From: Isotricha intestinalis
Lineage: Eukaryota > Ciliophora > Litostomatea > Vestibuliferida > Isotrichidae
DNA: 34,328 bases
Assembly: GCA_023807065.1 (NCBI GenBank)
Contig: JAJJLU010000518.1
Span: forward strand, 1-34,328
Reading direction: 5' to 3'
A model generated the notes under the pieces. It ran no database searches, had not been told where the DNA came from, and saw nothing but the letters and a program-made list of their open reading frames with translations. Position 1 is the first letter of the stretch. Every line of letters starts with the position of its first letter. Shown one piece after another: positions 17,186 to 27,680 of the stretch. The translations under genes and the position numbers were made by a program.

Positions 17186-19189
17186 TTAAAGTCCAGTATC
17201 ATCTGGTTCATCATAAGAATCTGGTCCTGGACCAGCTCCTGGACCACCAGGACCTCCAGCTTGTTTATATAATTTTCCAATAATAGGATCACAAACTTGT
17301 TGTAAATCTTTCAAATGTGATTCATAATCTTCTTTCTCAGCTTCTGGATTTGCAGTTAACCAATCTTGTGCTTCTTTAAGTGCATTTGTAATAGATTCTT
17401 TTTCACTTTCACTAATTTTATTTCCAATTCCTTTTTCTTTATCTTCAACAGTATTTTTCATAGAATAAATATAATTTTCAAGTGAATTTTTAGCATCAAT
17501 TTTTTCTTTAGTGATTTTATCTTGTTCTTCAAATTCTTTAGCTTCTTTTAACATTCTTTCAATTTCTTCTTTACTTAATCTTCCTGAATCATTAGTAACT
17601 ACAATTTTTTCTGATTTTCCAGTTGCTTTTTCAACAGCAGAGACAGTAAGAATAGAATTTTCATCTACATCGAAAGTAACTTCAATTTGTGGTTCTCCTC
17701 TACGTGCAGGAGGAATACCACTTAAATCAAATTTAGCTAAACTATGATTATCTTTTGTTAATGGTCTTTCTCCTTCAAAAATATGAATTGTAACAGTTGT
17801 TTGATTATCTTGATAAGTTGTAAAAGTTTGTGATTTTTTACATGGAATAACTGTTTCTTTTGGTATAATTTTTGTCATGACTCCACCTACTGTTTCAATA
17901 CCTAAAGTTAAAGGAGTAACATCGATTAAAATTAAGTCTTTTGTTTGATCAGAATATTCTCCTCCTAAAATTCCTCCTTGAACTGCTGCTCCATATGCAA
18001 CAGCTTCATCAGGATTTATTCCTTTATTTGGTTCTTTTCCATTAAAGTAATCTTTTATTAATTGTTGTACTTTTGGAATACGTGTTGATCCTCCTACTAA
18101 TACTACTTCTGCAATTTCTGATTTTTTAAATCCTGAATCTTCCATTACTTTCTCTACTGGTGCCATTGTCTTTTTAAATAAATCCATATTCAATTCTTCA
18201 AATTTTGCTCTACTTAATGTATCTTTAAAATCAAATCCTTCTTCTAATTCATCTATTTCTATTGTTGCTTGAAGTGATGATGATAAATGTCTTTTTGCTT
18301 TTTCTATTTCAGTTTTTAATTTCTGAATTGCACTTTTATTTTTAGAAATATCTTTCCCATGAACTTTCTTAATTTTTTTAAGGAAATAATCTAAAATTCT
18401 ATGATCAAAATCTTCTCCTCCTAAATGAGTATCTCCATTAGTAGAAACGACTTCAAAAACACCAGAATCAATAGTTAATAAAGAAACATCGAAAGTTCCT
18501 CCTCCAAGATCAAAAACTAAAATATTTCTTTCTTTATCTTTTTTATCTAAACCATAAGCAATAGCAGCTGCAGTAGGTTCATTAATAATTCTAAGTACAT
18601 TTAAACCTGCAATTGTTCCTGCATCTTTTGTACTTTGTCTTTGAGAATCATTGAAATATGCTGGAACTGTTATTACTGCATTTTTTACTTCTCTTCCTAA
18701 AAAATTTTCAGCTGTTTGTTTCATTTTTGTTAATACCATTGATGATATTTCTTCTGGAGAATATAATTTTTTACCGGCTTTTGTTTCTACTTGAATATAT
18801 GGTTTACCATCTTTATCTATTATATCATATGGAAGTAATTTTTTATCCATTTGTACTTCTTTATCATTATATCTTCTACCAATTAATCTCTTAACTGAAT
18901 AAATAGTTCTTTTTGGATTTAAAGCTGCTTGATTTTTTGCTGCTTCTCCGACCAAACGTTCTTCATCTGTGAATGCAACAACTGAAGGAGTAATTCTATT
19001 TCCTAATTCATTCGGTATAATTTCTACACTTCCATTTCTAAATATTCCTACACATGAATATGTTGTCCCTAAATCTATTCCTATCACTGGTCCTTCAATT
19101 GCATTCTCTTTTTTAACTTCTTCTCCTAATATTATTAGGTTTTGACTACATAATAACCATATAAATAATACACTTATAAATTTTTTCAT
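17186..19189 (-). CDS. ER-type Hsp70 chaperone BiP/GRP78
   Basis: The 667-residue protein is unmistakably Hsp70: [15 protein letters not shown] at 36-50, [13 protein letters not shown] near 205-220, [14 protein letters not shown] near 225-240, [13 protein letters not shown] near 360, and a full substrate-binding domain and lid. A cleavable signal peptide (residues 1-~22, hydrophobic core [17 protein letters not shown]) and BiP-like sequence ([20 protein letters not shown]) place it in the ER lumen, where it folds secretory proteins and drives import through ATP cycles. The C-terminus is Gly/Pro-rich and ends DEPDDTGL, not KDEL/HDEL, nor the EEVD of cytosolic Hsp70. The gene is visibly richer in G+C than its neighbours, as expected of a highly expressed gene with selected codons. 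An ACGTG-containing element lies 54 bp upstream. Confidence 0.96.
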   Translation of the reverse strand: MKKFISVLFIWLLCSQNLIILGEEVKKENAIEGPVIGIDLGTTYSCVGIFRNGSVEIIPNELGNRITPSVVAFTDEERLVGEAAKNQAALNPKRTIYSVKRLIGRRYNDKEVQMDKKLLPYDIIDKDGKPYIQVETKAGKKLYSPEEISSMVLTKMKQTAENFLGREVKNAVITVPAYFNDSQRQSTKDAGTIAGLNVLRIINEPTAAAIAYGLDKKDKERNILVFDLGGGTFDVSLLTIDSGVFEVVSTNGDTHLGGEDFDHRILDYFLKKIKKVHGKDISKNKSAIQKLKTEIEKAKRHLSSSLQATIEIDELEEGFDFKDTLSRAKFEELNMDLFKKTMAPVEKVMEDSGFKKSEIAEVVLVGGSTRIPKVQQLIKDYFNGKEPNKGINPDEAVAYGAAVQGGILGGEYSDQTKDLILIDVTPLTLGIETVGGVMTKIIPKETVIPCKKSQTFTTYQDNQTTVTIHIFEGERPLTKDNHSLAKFDLSGIPPARRGEPQIEVTFDVDENSILTVSAVEKATGKSEKIVVTNDSGRLSKEEIERMLKEAKEFEEQDKITKEKIDAKNSLENYIYSMKNTVEDKEKGIGNKISESEKESITNALKEAQDWLTANPEAEKEDYESHLKDLQQVCDPIIGKLYKQAGGPGGPGAGPGPDSYDEPDDTGL

Positions 19190-19242
19190 TTTTATATGCT
19201 TTTTTTACATTCTTTTACACCTTTTATTTCAGTTTTTTCAAA

Positions 19243-19252
19243 GGACACGTGG
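19243..19252 (-). promoter_or_regulatory. Possible stress-response element upstream of BiP (CCACGTGTCC on the gene strand)
   Basis: GGACACGTGG is the only G+C-rich patch in this A/T-rich spacer and sits 54 bp upstream of the BiP start codon. On the gene's strand it reads CCACGTGTCC. It contains the palindrome CACGTG and the ACGTG core shared by bZIP-bound unfolded-protein-response elements, and CCACG as in mammalian ERSE elements. Whether this lineage uses such a site is unknown. Confidence 0.35.
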
Positions 19253-19468
19253 TTGATTTGGGAAGATTTATTTTTTTTTTCTGGAAATTAATTATTTTTT
19301 TATTATTTATTTTTTAATTTTAGGATAAATTATATTTTATTTTATTATATTAATTAAATTAATTAATCAATATGTATATTTGTTCAAAAAAATATTTAAA
19401 AAAAAGCAAAAAATAAAAAGTATATAAAAATCAATTAAAAAAAAAAATAATCATTATAAAAATTTTAA

Positions 19469-20116
19469 ATGGAGGATACAGAAGTTCTTTTAGAAAGAGT
19501 GAAAGAATCCAATCAGAATTTAGGTTCTCGAATAGGGAGAGTGAATAAAAAGGATCCATTCAGAGCAAAAAAAGAAATAGAATCTCTTCGAAAAGAATTG
19601 ACAAAAATAAAATCAGATTTAAATAAAATAGATAATAATTTAATGTTTGAAGGGAAAGGTGATCGTGGAGAAATAAAAGTTCAAAAAGGAGAATATGATA
19701 CATTAAAAAAGAAATTAGATTCTTTAGAAAGAGAAGTGACTCAAGAAGAAAATTTAGAAAAATTAAAACAAGGGAAATTAACAGGAATAGAGAAACAAAA
19801 AACTGAGAAAGTAGAATTAGAAAATCAAATTGGTCAAATTGAAGATCAAGGAAGAATTATTGATTATATTGGAAAAGATATTTTAGAAGCAAATAGAAAT
19901 ATCAATGAAGCTGCTGTTGGAGTTAGAGATCAAGATAATAAAATTGATAATATTGGAAATAAAGTTGATAGTAATCAAGTTAAAATCACTCAAGCTGAAA
20001 TTATTGAAAAACAAATGATTAGAACTGCTAAATGCCAAAAATTCTTAATGGTTATTTTAGCTGGATTACTTTTGATTGCTGATATTGTTCTTGTTATTGT
20101 ATTTTTTCTGAAATAA
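19469..20116 (+). CDS. SNARE protein with N-terminal coiled coil (Qb/Qc type)
   Basis: In this 215-residue protein, residues ~5-115 are an alpha-helical N-terminal region with a central KSDLNKIDNNLM segment and many heptads. Residues ~121-188 are a SNARE motif (IEDQGRIIDYIGKDILEANR), continuing through VGVRDQDNKIDNIGNKVD, with the likely zero-layer glutamine Q155. Residues 192-213 form the C-terminal anchor. In the family such proteins drive membrane fusion in the secretory or endocytic system. Qc (SYP7/syntaxin-6-like) and Qb (Vti1/NPSN-like) are both possible; the alignment of RDQDNKIDNI with the Qc 'EEQAVMLDDF' region favours Qc. The start ATG at 19469 is followed directly by the helix. 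It is divergently transcribed from BiP across 279 bp, but co-regulation is not shown. Confidence 0.8.
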   Translation: MEDTEVLLERVKESNQNLGSRIGRVNKKDPFRAKKEIESLRKELTKIKSDLNKIDNNLMFEGKGDRGEIKVQKGEYDTLKKKLDSLEREVTQEENLEKLKQGKLTGIEKQKTEKVELENQIGQIEDQGRIIDYIGKDILEANRNINEAAVGVRDQDNKIDNIGNKVDSNQVKITQAEIIEKQMIRTAKCQKFLMVILAGLLLIADIVLVIVFFLK

Positions 20117-20441
20117 TTTTATTTTTTTTATTTAATTGTTTTTATAATTTTTTGATTTTTATTTTTTTCAAAAAGGTAATTTGGGAACTCTTTAGTTGTT
20201 TTTTATTTGAAAAGGAATTAATATCTATTTCTTTATTATTAATTTTTAAACTTATTATTTGATTATAATAATAATATTTTAATATGTTATATCTATTGAA
20301 TTAGTTTAAAATTTTTGCAACTTTGACTTAAATAATGAAATTTGATAATATAATATTTATTTTAATTATTTCTAAATTCATTTGAATTTATATATAATCG
20401 TTACTGAAATAAATAAATAAAAATTTAATAATTGTTTTGAT
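20117..20441. other. Convergent intergenic region
   Basis: The 325 bases between converging genes are A/T-rich. A patch near 20175-20200 (GGGAACTC) has slightly more G+C. Short open stretches exist on the minus strand but lack start codons, and I judge them chance frames. Confidence 0.5.
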
Positions 20442-22481
20442 TTACTTGTTTGTTAAATAATTACTAGTATTTGAATTACTTTGTTTTCTAAAATTATTAT
20501 TATAATAATTATTGGTTCTTGAAACATTAGATAAATCTACTAAAGTTAAACCTTTTGATTTATCTCCATTATAAGAAGTCATTTTAGGTTTATAAGAATA
20601 AATATTTTTTTGTTTATGATTATTTTTTTTATTATAAGGAAAATTCAATAAAATATTTTTTTTATCATAAGGCAATAATTTATATATTTGATCACAAACT
20701 GTTATAAATTCATTTTCATCTAAAGTTTCATTTTCTTCTTTTAATTCTCTAAAAATAGGTTCCAAAATTTCTTTTATATTCTTAGGTATTTTATTTATAT
20801 TTACAGCTGAATTTTTAATTAAATTATCTTCATCACTATCTAATAAGGAAAATATTTTTTTAAATGCTCTTTCTTTTTTATTTTCTAATAATTTATCAGT
20901 AGATTTATTGATAATTGGTTTAGAAAAATAATTTGAATAAGTTTGTAATTCAAGTTGTTTTTTATTTTGTTTATATTTATCATTATATAAATACATTAAA
21001 GTATATGGATTATTTTCATTTTTTTCATTATTTTCATTTTTAGAATTTTGATTTGTTTTTTTTTCTTTTTTTAATGGTTTATTTATTTGTTTTGGTTTTA
21101 TATAATTTTTTTTATCAATTTCTTCTTTTATTTTTTTCATTTTTTCCTTTGATTTTTCTTGATATATTAATAATCTTTCTTTAAACGGTTCTTTTATTTT
21201 ACTATTATTGTTTAAATTTGGTCTATATGAATACATTTTATTCACTTTATTTCCTAATTCATTTAAATTGTCTTTATATAAAAAACTGTCTTCATATAAT
21301 TTTAAATATATTTGATTATTTGTTTTATTGTTTATTTTATTATTATTTTCAGTATTGTTGTTTCTTATTTTTTTTATATTATTTTTTTTTTCTTTATTAA
21401 TTGTAGGTCTGAAAGAATAATTTTCTTCATTTTTTTTTTTTAATTGATTAATTTTTTCTTCATTATATTGTTTATATTTAATAATTCTTTCACTATCATT
21501 ACAAGGAATTCTATTTTTTTCATATATATGATTATTATTTAACTTAGGTCTAAAAGTATTTGTTTTTCCTTCCACTTCACTTATACTAGATCTTAATTTA
21601 TCTAATTTTTTTTCTCCACTTTCTTGATATTTTAATCCTCTATTATATAAATTAATTCCAGCTTTAATGCTTGCTTCTAAACTATTATGATTATTTTTTT
21701 TTGAAATTATTTTATTATTTGATAATGTTGTTCTATTATTATCTTCTAAATTATTTAAATTTGATAATCCATATTGCTGTTTATTTATTCTTATTATTTC
21801 TGAATTTAATAAAATTTCGGCTTCTGATAAATTTAAATTTGAATTGTTATTATATATTGGTAATTTGTTATCTTTAAATATATTATTTTCTAAAATTTTT
21901 GGATTTATTTTTTTATTTTTTATAGAAGTTTTTTTTAATGATTTGGAATTTGGTATTTTATGAAAAATAGTTATATTATAATTTAAGTTTTGTTTTGAAT
22001 CGAGTTGATAAGGAAATAAATTTTTTGAATCATTACTTCTTTCTTTTTTGTTTGAAATTGTATTATCTCTTGATTGTCTAATTACATTTTTTTTATTTGA
22101 AAATTTATCTCTTGAAAAATTATTATTTCTCTTTTTTAATTTATTTATATATGAATTTCCTTCTTTTGAATTATTATTTGGAAATAGAAATTTATTTCTT
22201 TCATTTTTATTATTTATTTCTTCTTCATTTACTTTTTTTGCAATTAATTCATTTAATTGGTTTGTTATTTCTTCCATTGTATTGTAATCAAGATTATTTT
22301 TCATGCAAAATTCATAAATGTCTTTTTTTGGATTTTCAAAATTATATAATTTAAATTGTTCTATTTTTCCATTTCCTATATCAATAGTTAAAACCATAAC
22401 AGGATTATCATTATTATTTTCTAAATTTTCTTCAACTTCATAGTTATTATTTTCAATTTTTTTTAACCCTAAATCATCCAT
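20442..22481 (-). CDS. F-x-P-repeat protein with EF-hand-like region (long paralogue)
   Basis: I start at the ATG at 22481 (MDDLGLKKIE), giving about 679 residues; a farther upstream TTG is not needed. Residues ~25-85 are the alpha/beta domain VMVLTIDIGNGKIEQFKLYN, continuing FCMKNNLDYNTMEEITNQL, shared with the 402-residue protein at 14508-15716. At least five ~30-35-residue charged repeats follow, ending TFRPKLN, YSFRPTIN, YSYRPNLN, NYIKPKQIN and YFSKPIIN; YSYKPKMT lies near the C-terminus. Between repeats 5 and 6 lies an EF-hand-like pair (FSLLDSDEDNLIKNSA, then DENEFITVCDQIY), in which DSDEDNLI fits the D-x-D-x-D/N-x-x-I calcium loop. It is likely a calcium-responsive cytoskeletal or ciliary protein, which is inference. 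Long Asn/Lys spacers separate the modules. Confidence 0.8.
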   Translation of the reverse strand: MDDLGLKKIENNNYEVEENLENNNDNPVMVLTIDIGNGKIEQFKLYNFENPKKDIYEFCMKNNLDYNTMEEITNQLNELIAKKVNEEEINNKNERNKFLFPNNNSKEGNSYINKLKKRNNNFSRDKFSNKKNVIRQSRDNTISNKKERSNDSKNLFPYQLDSKQNLNYNITIFHKIPNSKSLKKTSIKNKKINPKILENNIFKDNKLPIYNNNSNLNLSEAEILLNSEIIRINKQQYGLSNLNNLEDNNRTTLSNNKIISKKNNHNSLEASIKAGINLYNRGLKYQESGEKKLDKLRSSISEVEGKTNTFRPKLNNNHIYEKNRIPCNDSERIIKYKQYNEEKINQLKKKNEENYSFRPTINKEKKNNIKKIRNNNTENNNKINNKTNNQIYLKLYEDSFLYKDNLNELGNKVNKMYSYRPNLNNNSKIKEPFKERLLIYQEKSKEKMKKIKEEIDKKNYIKPKQINKPLKKEKKTNQNSKNENNEKNENNPYTLMYLYNDKYKQNKKQLELQTYSNYFSKPIINKSTDKLLENKKERAFKKIFSLLDSDEDNLIKNSAVNINKIPKNIKEILEPIFRELKEENETLDENEFITVCDQIYKLLPYDKKNILLNFPYNKKNNHKQKNIYSYKPKMTSYNGDKSKGLTLVDLSNVSRTNNYYNNNFRKQSNSNTSNYLTNK

Positions 22482-22626
22482 TTTTTCTAAAAAATGTTTA
22501 AAAACTAAAAATTCAATAAAATCAAAATACAAAAAAAAGAAAAAATTAAAAATTGATTTTAATAATAAAATATAAACTTATTTTCTAATAAGAGAAATAT
22601 AAATAAACTATTCAAAATGAGAATTA

Positions 22627-25600
22627 TTATTTTTGTTCAGGCATACTTAATTTTTGCATAGGACCTTGATCGACAGTGATAGAGCTTCTAGAAACATTTT
22701 TTTGTTTTAAAATATAAATAACAGCAATTCCAAGGATAAAAATACCTAAAATAATAACAAAAATAAGTAAAATAATTTGAAGAGCACTCCATCCGTCATT
22801 GCTTTCAGGAGTAGGAGTAGGAGGAGTTGGTCTATCTCTACCATCATCATAGAATGTTACTTTCGCTTTATTGGATCTACTTAATAATAATATTGTATTG
22901 TCTTTGTAGTTTAATACAAAATCAAATTTTTTTAACATTGGTAATCCTAATATTAAATTATCTTCAAATTTTGGATTTGCTTGAATCAAAAATTCACAAT
23001 TATTATTATCACAATTAAATAAATCAGAATAATCTAAATATATATCTATTGAATTATTTGTTATAAAGTGAATTTGACCAAAGTTTGATATTGTATCTTT
23101 AGGACAAGTAAAAATATCTATTTCGTTCTTCTTTTCCGTTTTACAAGGACTAACCTTTCCTTCAATTGAAAAATATTTTGAAGTAATATTACCAAAGAAA
23201 TCTTCTTTATATTTATAAGGAATAAAAATATAATCATAAATACTATCAAAAGTAGCATTAATAGATATATCATAAATACGATAAGAAGATTTTGGTATTT
23301 GATAAACACCATTATTATTATTATCAAGATAATTTTTAAATAAAATATGATTTACTTGAGTTCCCCATTTATTTCCTTTTAAACTTTCAATTTCAGTTGT
23401 TGTAAATTCATTTTCAGTAATAAAACGATCAATATCCCATAATATAATGTTCCTACATTTTCAGCATTTGGTCCTTCACCTCCAAATCTTAAGAAATAGG
23501 AATTTTCTTTTACTGTTCCTTCTCCTTGAGAAACTTTTAATTTTTCTAATAATTTAGATATTATATTTCCTCCTTTTGATAAAGAAAAAGCACCATTTAA
23601 ATTATTTGGATATTCTGAAGCTACAATTAATTCTATATCAGCAGCTACGTCTTGAACTTTAAATGTATCTTGGACTAATTCTCCTTTTACTGTGAAATCA
23701 TCTTGTTTAAATTCTTCTGAATCTTTTTTTTTCGTACATTGAGTACTTGTTGATATATTACAATTAAATTTATCTTTTCTTATCCAAGATTTTTCAGCAT
23801 TTATATCAAATGGTAATGATAATCTAATATTACCAACCTCAGCTTTTCCCATAACTAAACCATTTATTATTTCTAAATTAGTAACTTCTAATTTTTCAGA
23901 AATTTCAGGATCTACTGGAGGAAGTGATACAAATTCTAAATTTGCTTTATTGTATTTTCCTTTGAAATACATATTTGATTGTTGACCGTCTTTTTCAAAA
24001 ACTGTTGTAAATTGTTTTAAAATTGGAATTCCAAAATAAAAGGCATCTTTATATTGAGGTTGTGATTCAATTAAAAAGTCACATTTATTATCAGTACATT
24101 TAAATAAATCTTCTTTTTCTAAATAAATATCAAAATTATTTGTGAATACAAAATGAATTTGGTCAAGTCCTTTCATTTCATCTTTACTACAATAATATCC
24201 AATTGGATTATCACCTTCTTTTTTTGGTTGACAAACCTTCTTTCCATCAACAACAAAATAATTACTTGATAAGAAATTAAAAATAGCAACTGCATAATTA
24301 TCAGGAATGATAATTGAGTTGATTCTTGATTCAAAATATACTGTTATTACATCTAAATCTAAATGTGGGACAGAATCATAAACTACATATTTTCCACTTT
24401 TTCCTTTATTAGTAAGAATGTTTTTGGCATATATTTTCTGTAAATTAGATTTCCATTTTGTAATATCTTCAGAATCTATTTCTAATCTATCATATTCAGT
24501 TTTATCATAATCGAATTCTCCAATGAATAGTTTTCCAGTATTTTCTTTTTCTATTCCATGATTGAATTGAAGCATAAATTGTGTTTTGACAACATTCATT
24601 CCTAATGCAGAATATACTTTTTTAATAAAAGAATAATCAGCTTCAGGAAAAGAAGGATTAATATATGGTTTTCTTCCAAAAGCAATAGCCGCATCATATT
24701 TAGGTTCTCCTATAATAAGATCAGCAATTTGGAATTCTAAATCAGGAATATCTAAATTAGAAAATCCAGCTTTATCACTAGATAAATTTCCTGAAGTTGA
24801 GAAATATTCATGATCAAATTGGGCTTTTCCCTTATATTGAATTGTTGATGATTTCTCTTGCACAAATAAAGTATCATGCACCCAAGTTATATTACCACTT
24901 ATATCTATTATTGCTGATATATTTTGATATGGTGTTCCTAATTTTATTTTTTTTGACAATAACAATAAACCATTTTTATCTATTTCAAATTCACTTTCTG
25001 AATATTTTGGACTTGGTGGAGCTATTGGTTCTATCCATTCTCCTTCTAATTTAGCTAATACTTTATTGTAATCTCCTACTAAATATAATTTTTTTTCATC
25101 TAAATTGAAAACCGTTTTAAATTGTTTTAAAAATGCATTTCCAAACACAAAACGGTCTTTTACATATGGATCTATATTTAATTTCATTCTACAAGAGATA
25201 GTTCCACAATCGAATAAATCATTATTATCAAAAAATACATCTACAAAATTATTTCCCATTAGTTGATTTCCTTGTAAAAGAATATGAATTTGACCAAGTG
25301 CTTTATATTCATCAAATGAGCAAGTAATATCCCAATTATCTGTTTTGAAATCAGCATCACAAATTTGATGATCATCAATAGTGAAATAATGTTTCAAAAG
25401 ATAATTTTTAATTTCATCTTTAATATTATAAGGCACAATAATATCTGCGTATACAGTTTCAAAAACAGCACCAATTCCATTATTAGCAGCTTTAAAATGA
25501 GGATTTTTTCTATTAATAGAATAAACACTAAAAGCATCTTTTGATTCTCTATAATCTTTGAAGAAAATACTATCAATAATAACTTCCCATTCATCTTCAT

Positions 25601-27302
25601 CTCCTGTTAAAGTAAGTTCATTTGTATATCTTTCATTATCAACAAGGAATTGACTAAAATCTCCTATTCTAAAATATCCCATATGCTCATCATCAGGAGT
25701 ATTATCATATTCAAGCATAAAACCTCTTTTTCCTTTTTCAGTTTTATATTCATCTAATAATGCTGTTATGAATGAATGTTCTTTTTTAGATGCTGAAATT
25801 GCTGCTCTGAATGTTTCATATCTATGACTTCCTTCCATTTTACTTGCTAATAAAATTCCTGCATTTTTAGTTGAAATGTTTGCTACTGTGAAACGGTCTT
25901 TTATTAAATTTCCAGTAAGATTAAATTCTCCATAGACAAAGTGTGAAGATGAATTTGATACAAATTCAAAATCTGAACTTTCATTATAATTATTATATAC
26001 TTGATTAGAAACAAAAGATATATTACCATTAATATCTAGAGCAAAATATGCTTGTTCCATATTACTTCCCATTAAAACTGGTATTTGAATGTCTTCAATT
26101 CCTTTAGCGAAACTAATACTTAAATATGGATCAGGATCATTTGCTTTTCCGATAATAGTAACATTAACTTTATTTCTATTTCCAATAAATTTCATTTTTG
26201 GTATACCATCTAATAAAGCAGGATAAAAAACGGTAGTGAATTTTCTTAAAATTGGGATTCCAAAAACCCAATGGTCCTTAATAAGAGGATTTGCTGCAAT
26301 TACAGATAAACAATCAGTTTTATCAGAACAAGTAAATAAATCAAATTCATCAAGATAAATATCTAAATCATTACTTAAAACAAAATGTAATTGACCTAAT
26401 TTTTTAACATCTTCAATAGGACATTTATATCTAATTATACCATTTTCTTCAGTGAAAGAAACACATTTATGATTTCCATTAATTAAGAAATATTCCTTAT
26501 CTAAAGCATGGAAGAAATCAATATAAATATCATAAGGAACTAAAATCATATTATAAACAGTTTCAAAAGTGGCTAAATAATTTTTTGAAAAACAAGGATA
26601 TTTACGAGCATCAATAACATAATCTCCTTTATCATTTTTTTCTCTAAGAACATTTCCAAAGAAAATTTGTTTAACTTCAGTAGTCCATCTATAAAGGAAA
26701 GTACCAGAATTATCTAAATTGACATTATGTTCAGGATTAAACAAAGAACCACTAATTGTATCACCAACAACAATATGACCAGAAGTGACATCAGCAGTAG
26801 GATCTCTAGTAATTTCTAAAATAAAAGACACATCTTTTCTTGCCATATTTTCATTCATTAAATGAGGAAGTGAAAATTCCTTATTATCAAAGCGACTTGA
26901 AAAACCGAAAGATCCTAAAGCATGAGGTCCTGTTCCTTCTAATTTTCTTACAGCAATAAACATCATTTTCTCTGTTAAATTTTTTTCACCTACAAAGAAA
27001 AAATCTTTTGCACGATCTCCTGATATTGTTAAGTCTTCTTTCGTATAAGTATCATCAACAAGTAAATCTTGATATGTTGAACTTATACTGTCATTTAATT
27101 TTTTTTTCAAGATCCATGATTTTGGAGATGAAATATCTATTTGGAAATAATTTAATATTGGTTCTGATGTTTTTGAAGTACCGCTTTTTTGAACTGTTAC
27201 TAATTGATCTGCTGTCATGAAAAAATCAATAATTAAATTGTTTTCACTACCTTGAGAATTTATTGAGGAAAGGAAAAGAATTATTAGGAGAAAGGTTTTC
27301 AT
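22627..27302 (-). CDS. Membrane-anchored protein of four tandem pepsin-like domains, catalytically degenerate, with one frame break
   Basis: The ATG at 27302 starts a signal peptide (MKTFLLIILFLSSINSQG). Four ~370-390-residue aspartic-protease-fold domains follow, separated by Pro-rich linkers (IAPPSPKY, SLPPVDPE, RPTPPTPTP). Each ends with the family signature (VFGIPILRKFTTVF, VFGNAFLKQFKTVF, YFGIPILKQFTTVF, LILGLPMLKKFDFVL). A C-terminal transmembrane helix (IILLIFVIILGIFILGIAVI) and short basic/Ser tail complete it. The N-lobe active sites read DISS, DING, DISG and DINA (D56, D423, D800, D1166), and the C-lobe sites FETV, FETV, FESR and FDSI (E247, E615, E991, D1353). None is DTG/DSG, so proteolysis is unlikely. 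The long frame stops at 23379, but the protein clearly continues in another frame down to 22627; restoring register needs one extra base in the CCC run at 23436-23438. The joined length is about 1558 residues. It is probably a cell-surface or secretory binding protein. Confidence 0.8.
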
Positions 27303-27680
27303 TTTTTTATATAATTTTGTATTTATTTAATTTTTAGATATATAGTTTTTTGATGTGTGGAATAAATTTTTAAAAAATTTATTCATTTTTTTTCTTTGGA
27401 TTTTTTTTTTATACTTTTTTAAATTTCTTTTTTTGGTTTTCTTAGAATAGTTTTTAAATAATTCAATGGAAAAAGATTTTTTTTGGATGATTTTTTTGGA
27501 AAGGTTTTATTTTTATATTTTTTTTGTGTTGGATATCATCATTTATTCAATTATTCAACTTAATATTATTAATTTTTATTATTTAATATATTCGAGAAAA
27601 GATTTTATTTTTTAAATTCATTTTAAATAATTAAAAATTATTTTTTTTTAGTTTTTCTTGATTTAAAAATTTAATTAATA
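27303..27680. promoter_or_regulatory. Divergent intergenic region
   Basis: These 378 bases separate the divergent starts of the pepsin-like gene and the four-helix membrane protein and should hold both promoters. They show strong strand asymmetry: long T-runs on the plus strand near 27380-27530, with scattered GG-containing patches (GGTTTTC, GGATGATT, GGAAAGG). No coding or RNA signal is seen. Confidence 0.4.

Noticed and set aside
22482..22532. Upstream TTG start for the long F-x-P-repeat protein (extra residues before MDDLG)
   Set aside because: Non-ATG starts are not expected in this nuclear genome, and the ATG at 22481 lies just before the conserved domain.
23118..23327. Separate 69-codon frame in the pepsin-like gene
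   Set aside because: It is out of frame with the domain-4 sequence, which reads through the same DNA as GNITSKYFSIEG and matches the other three domains.
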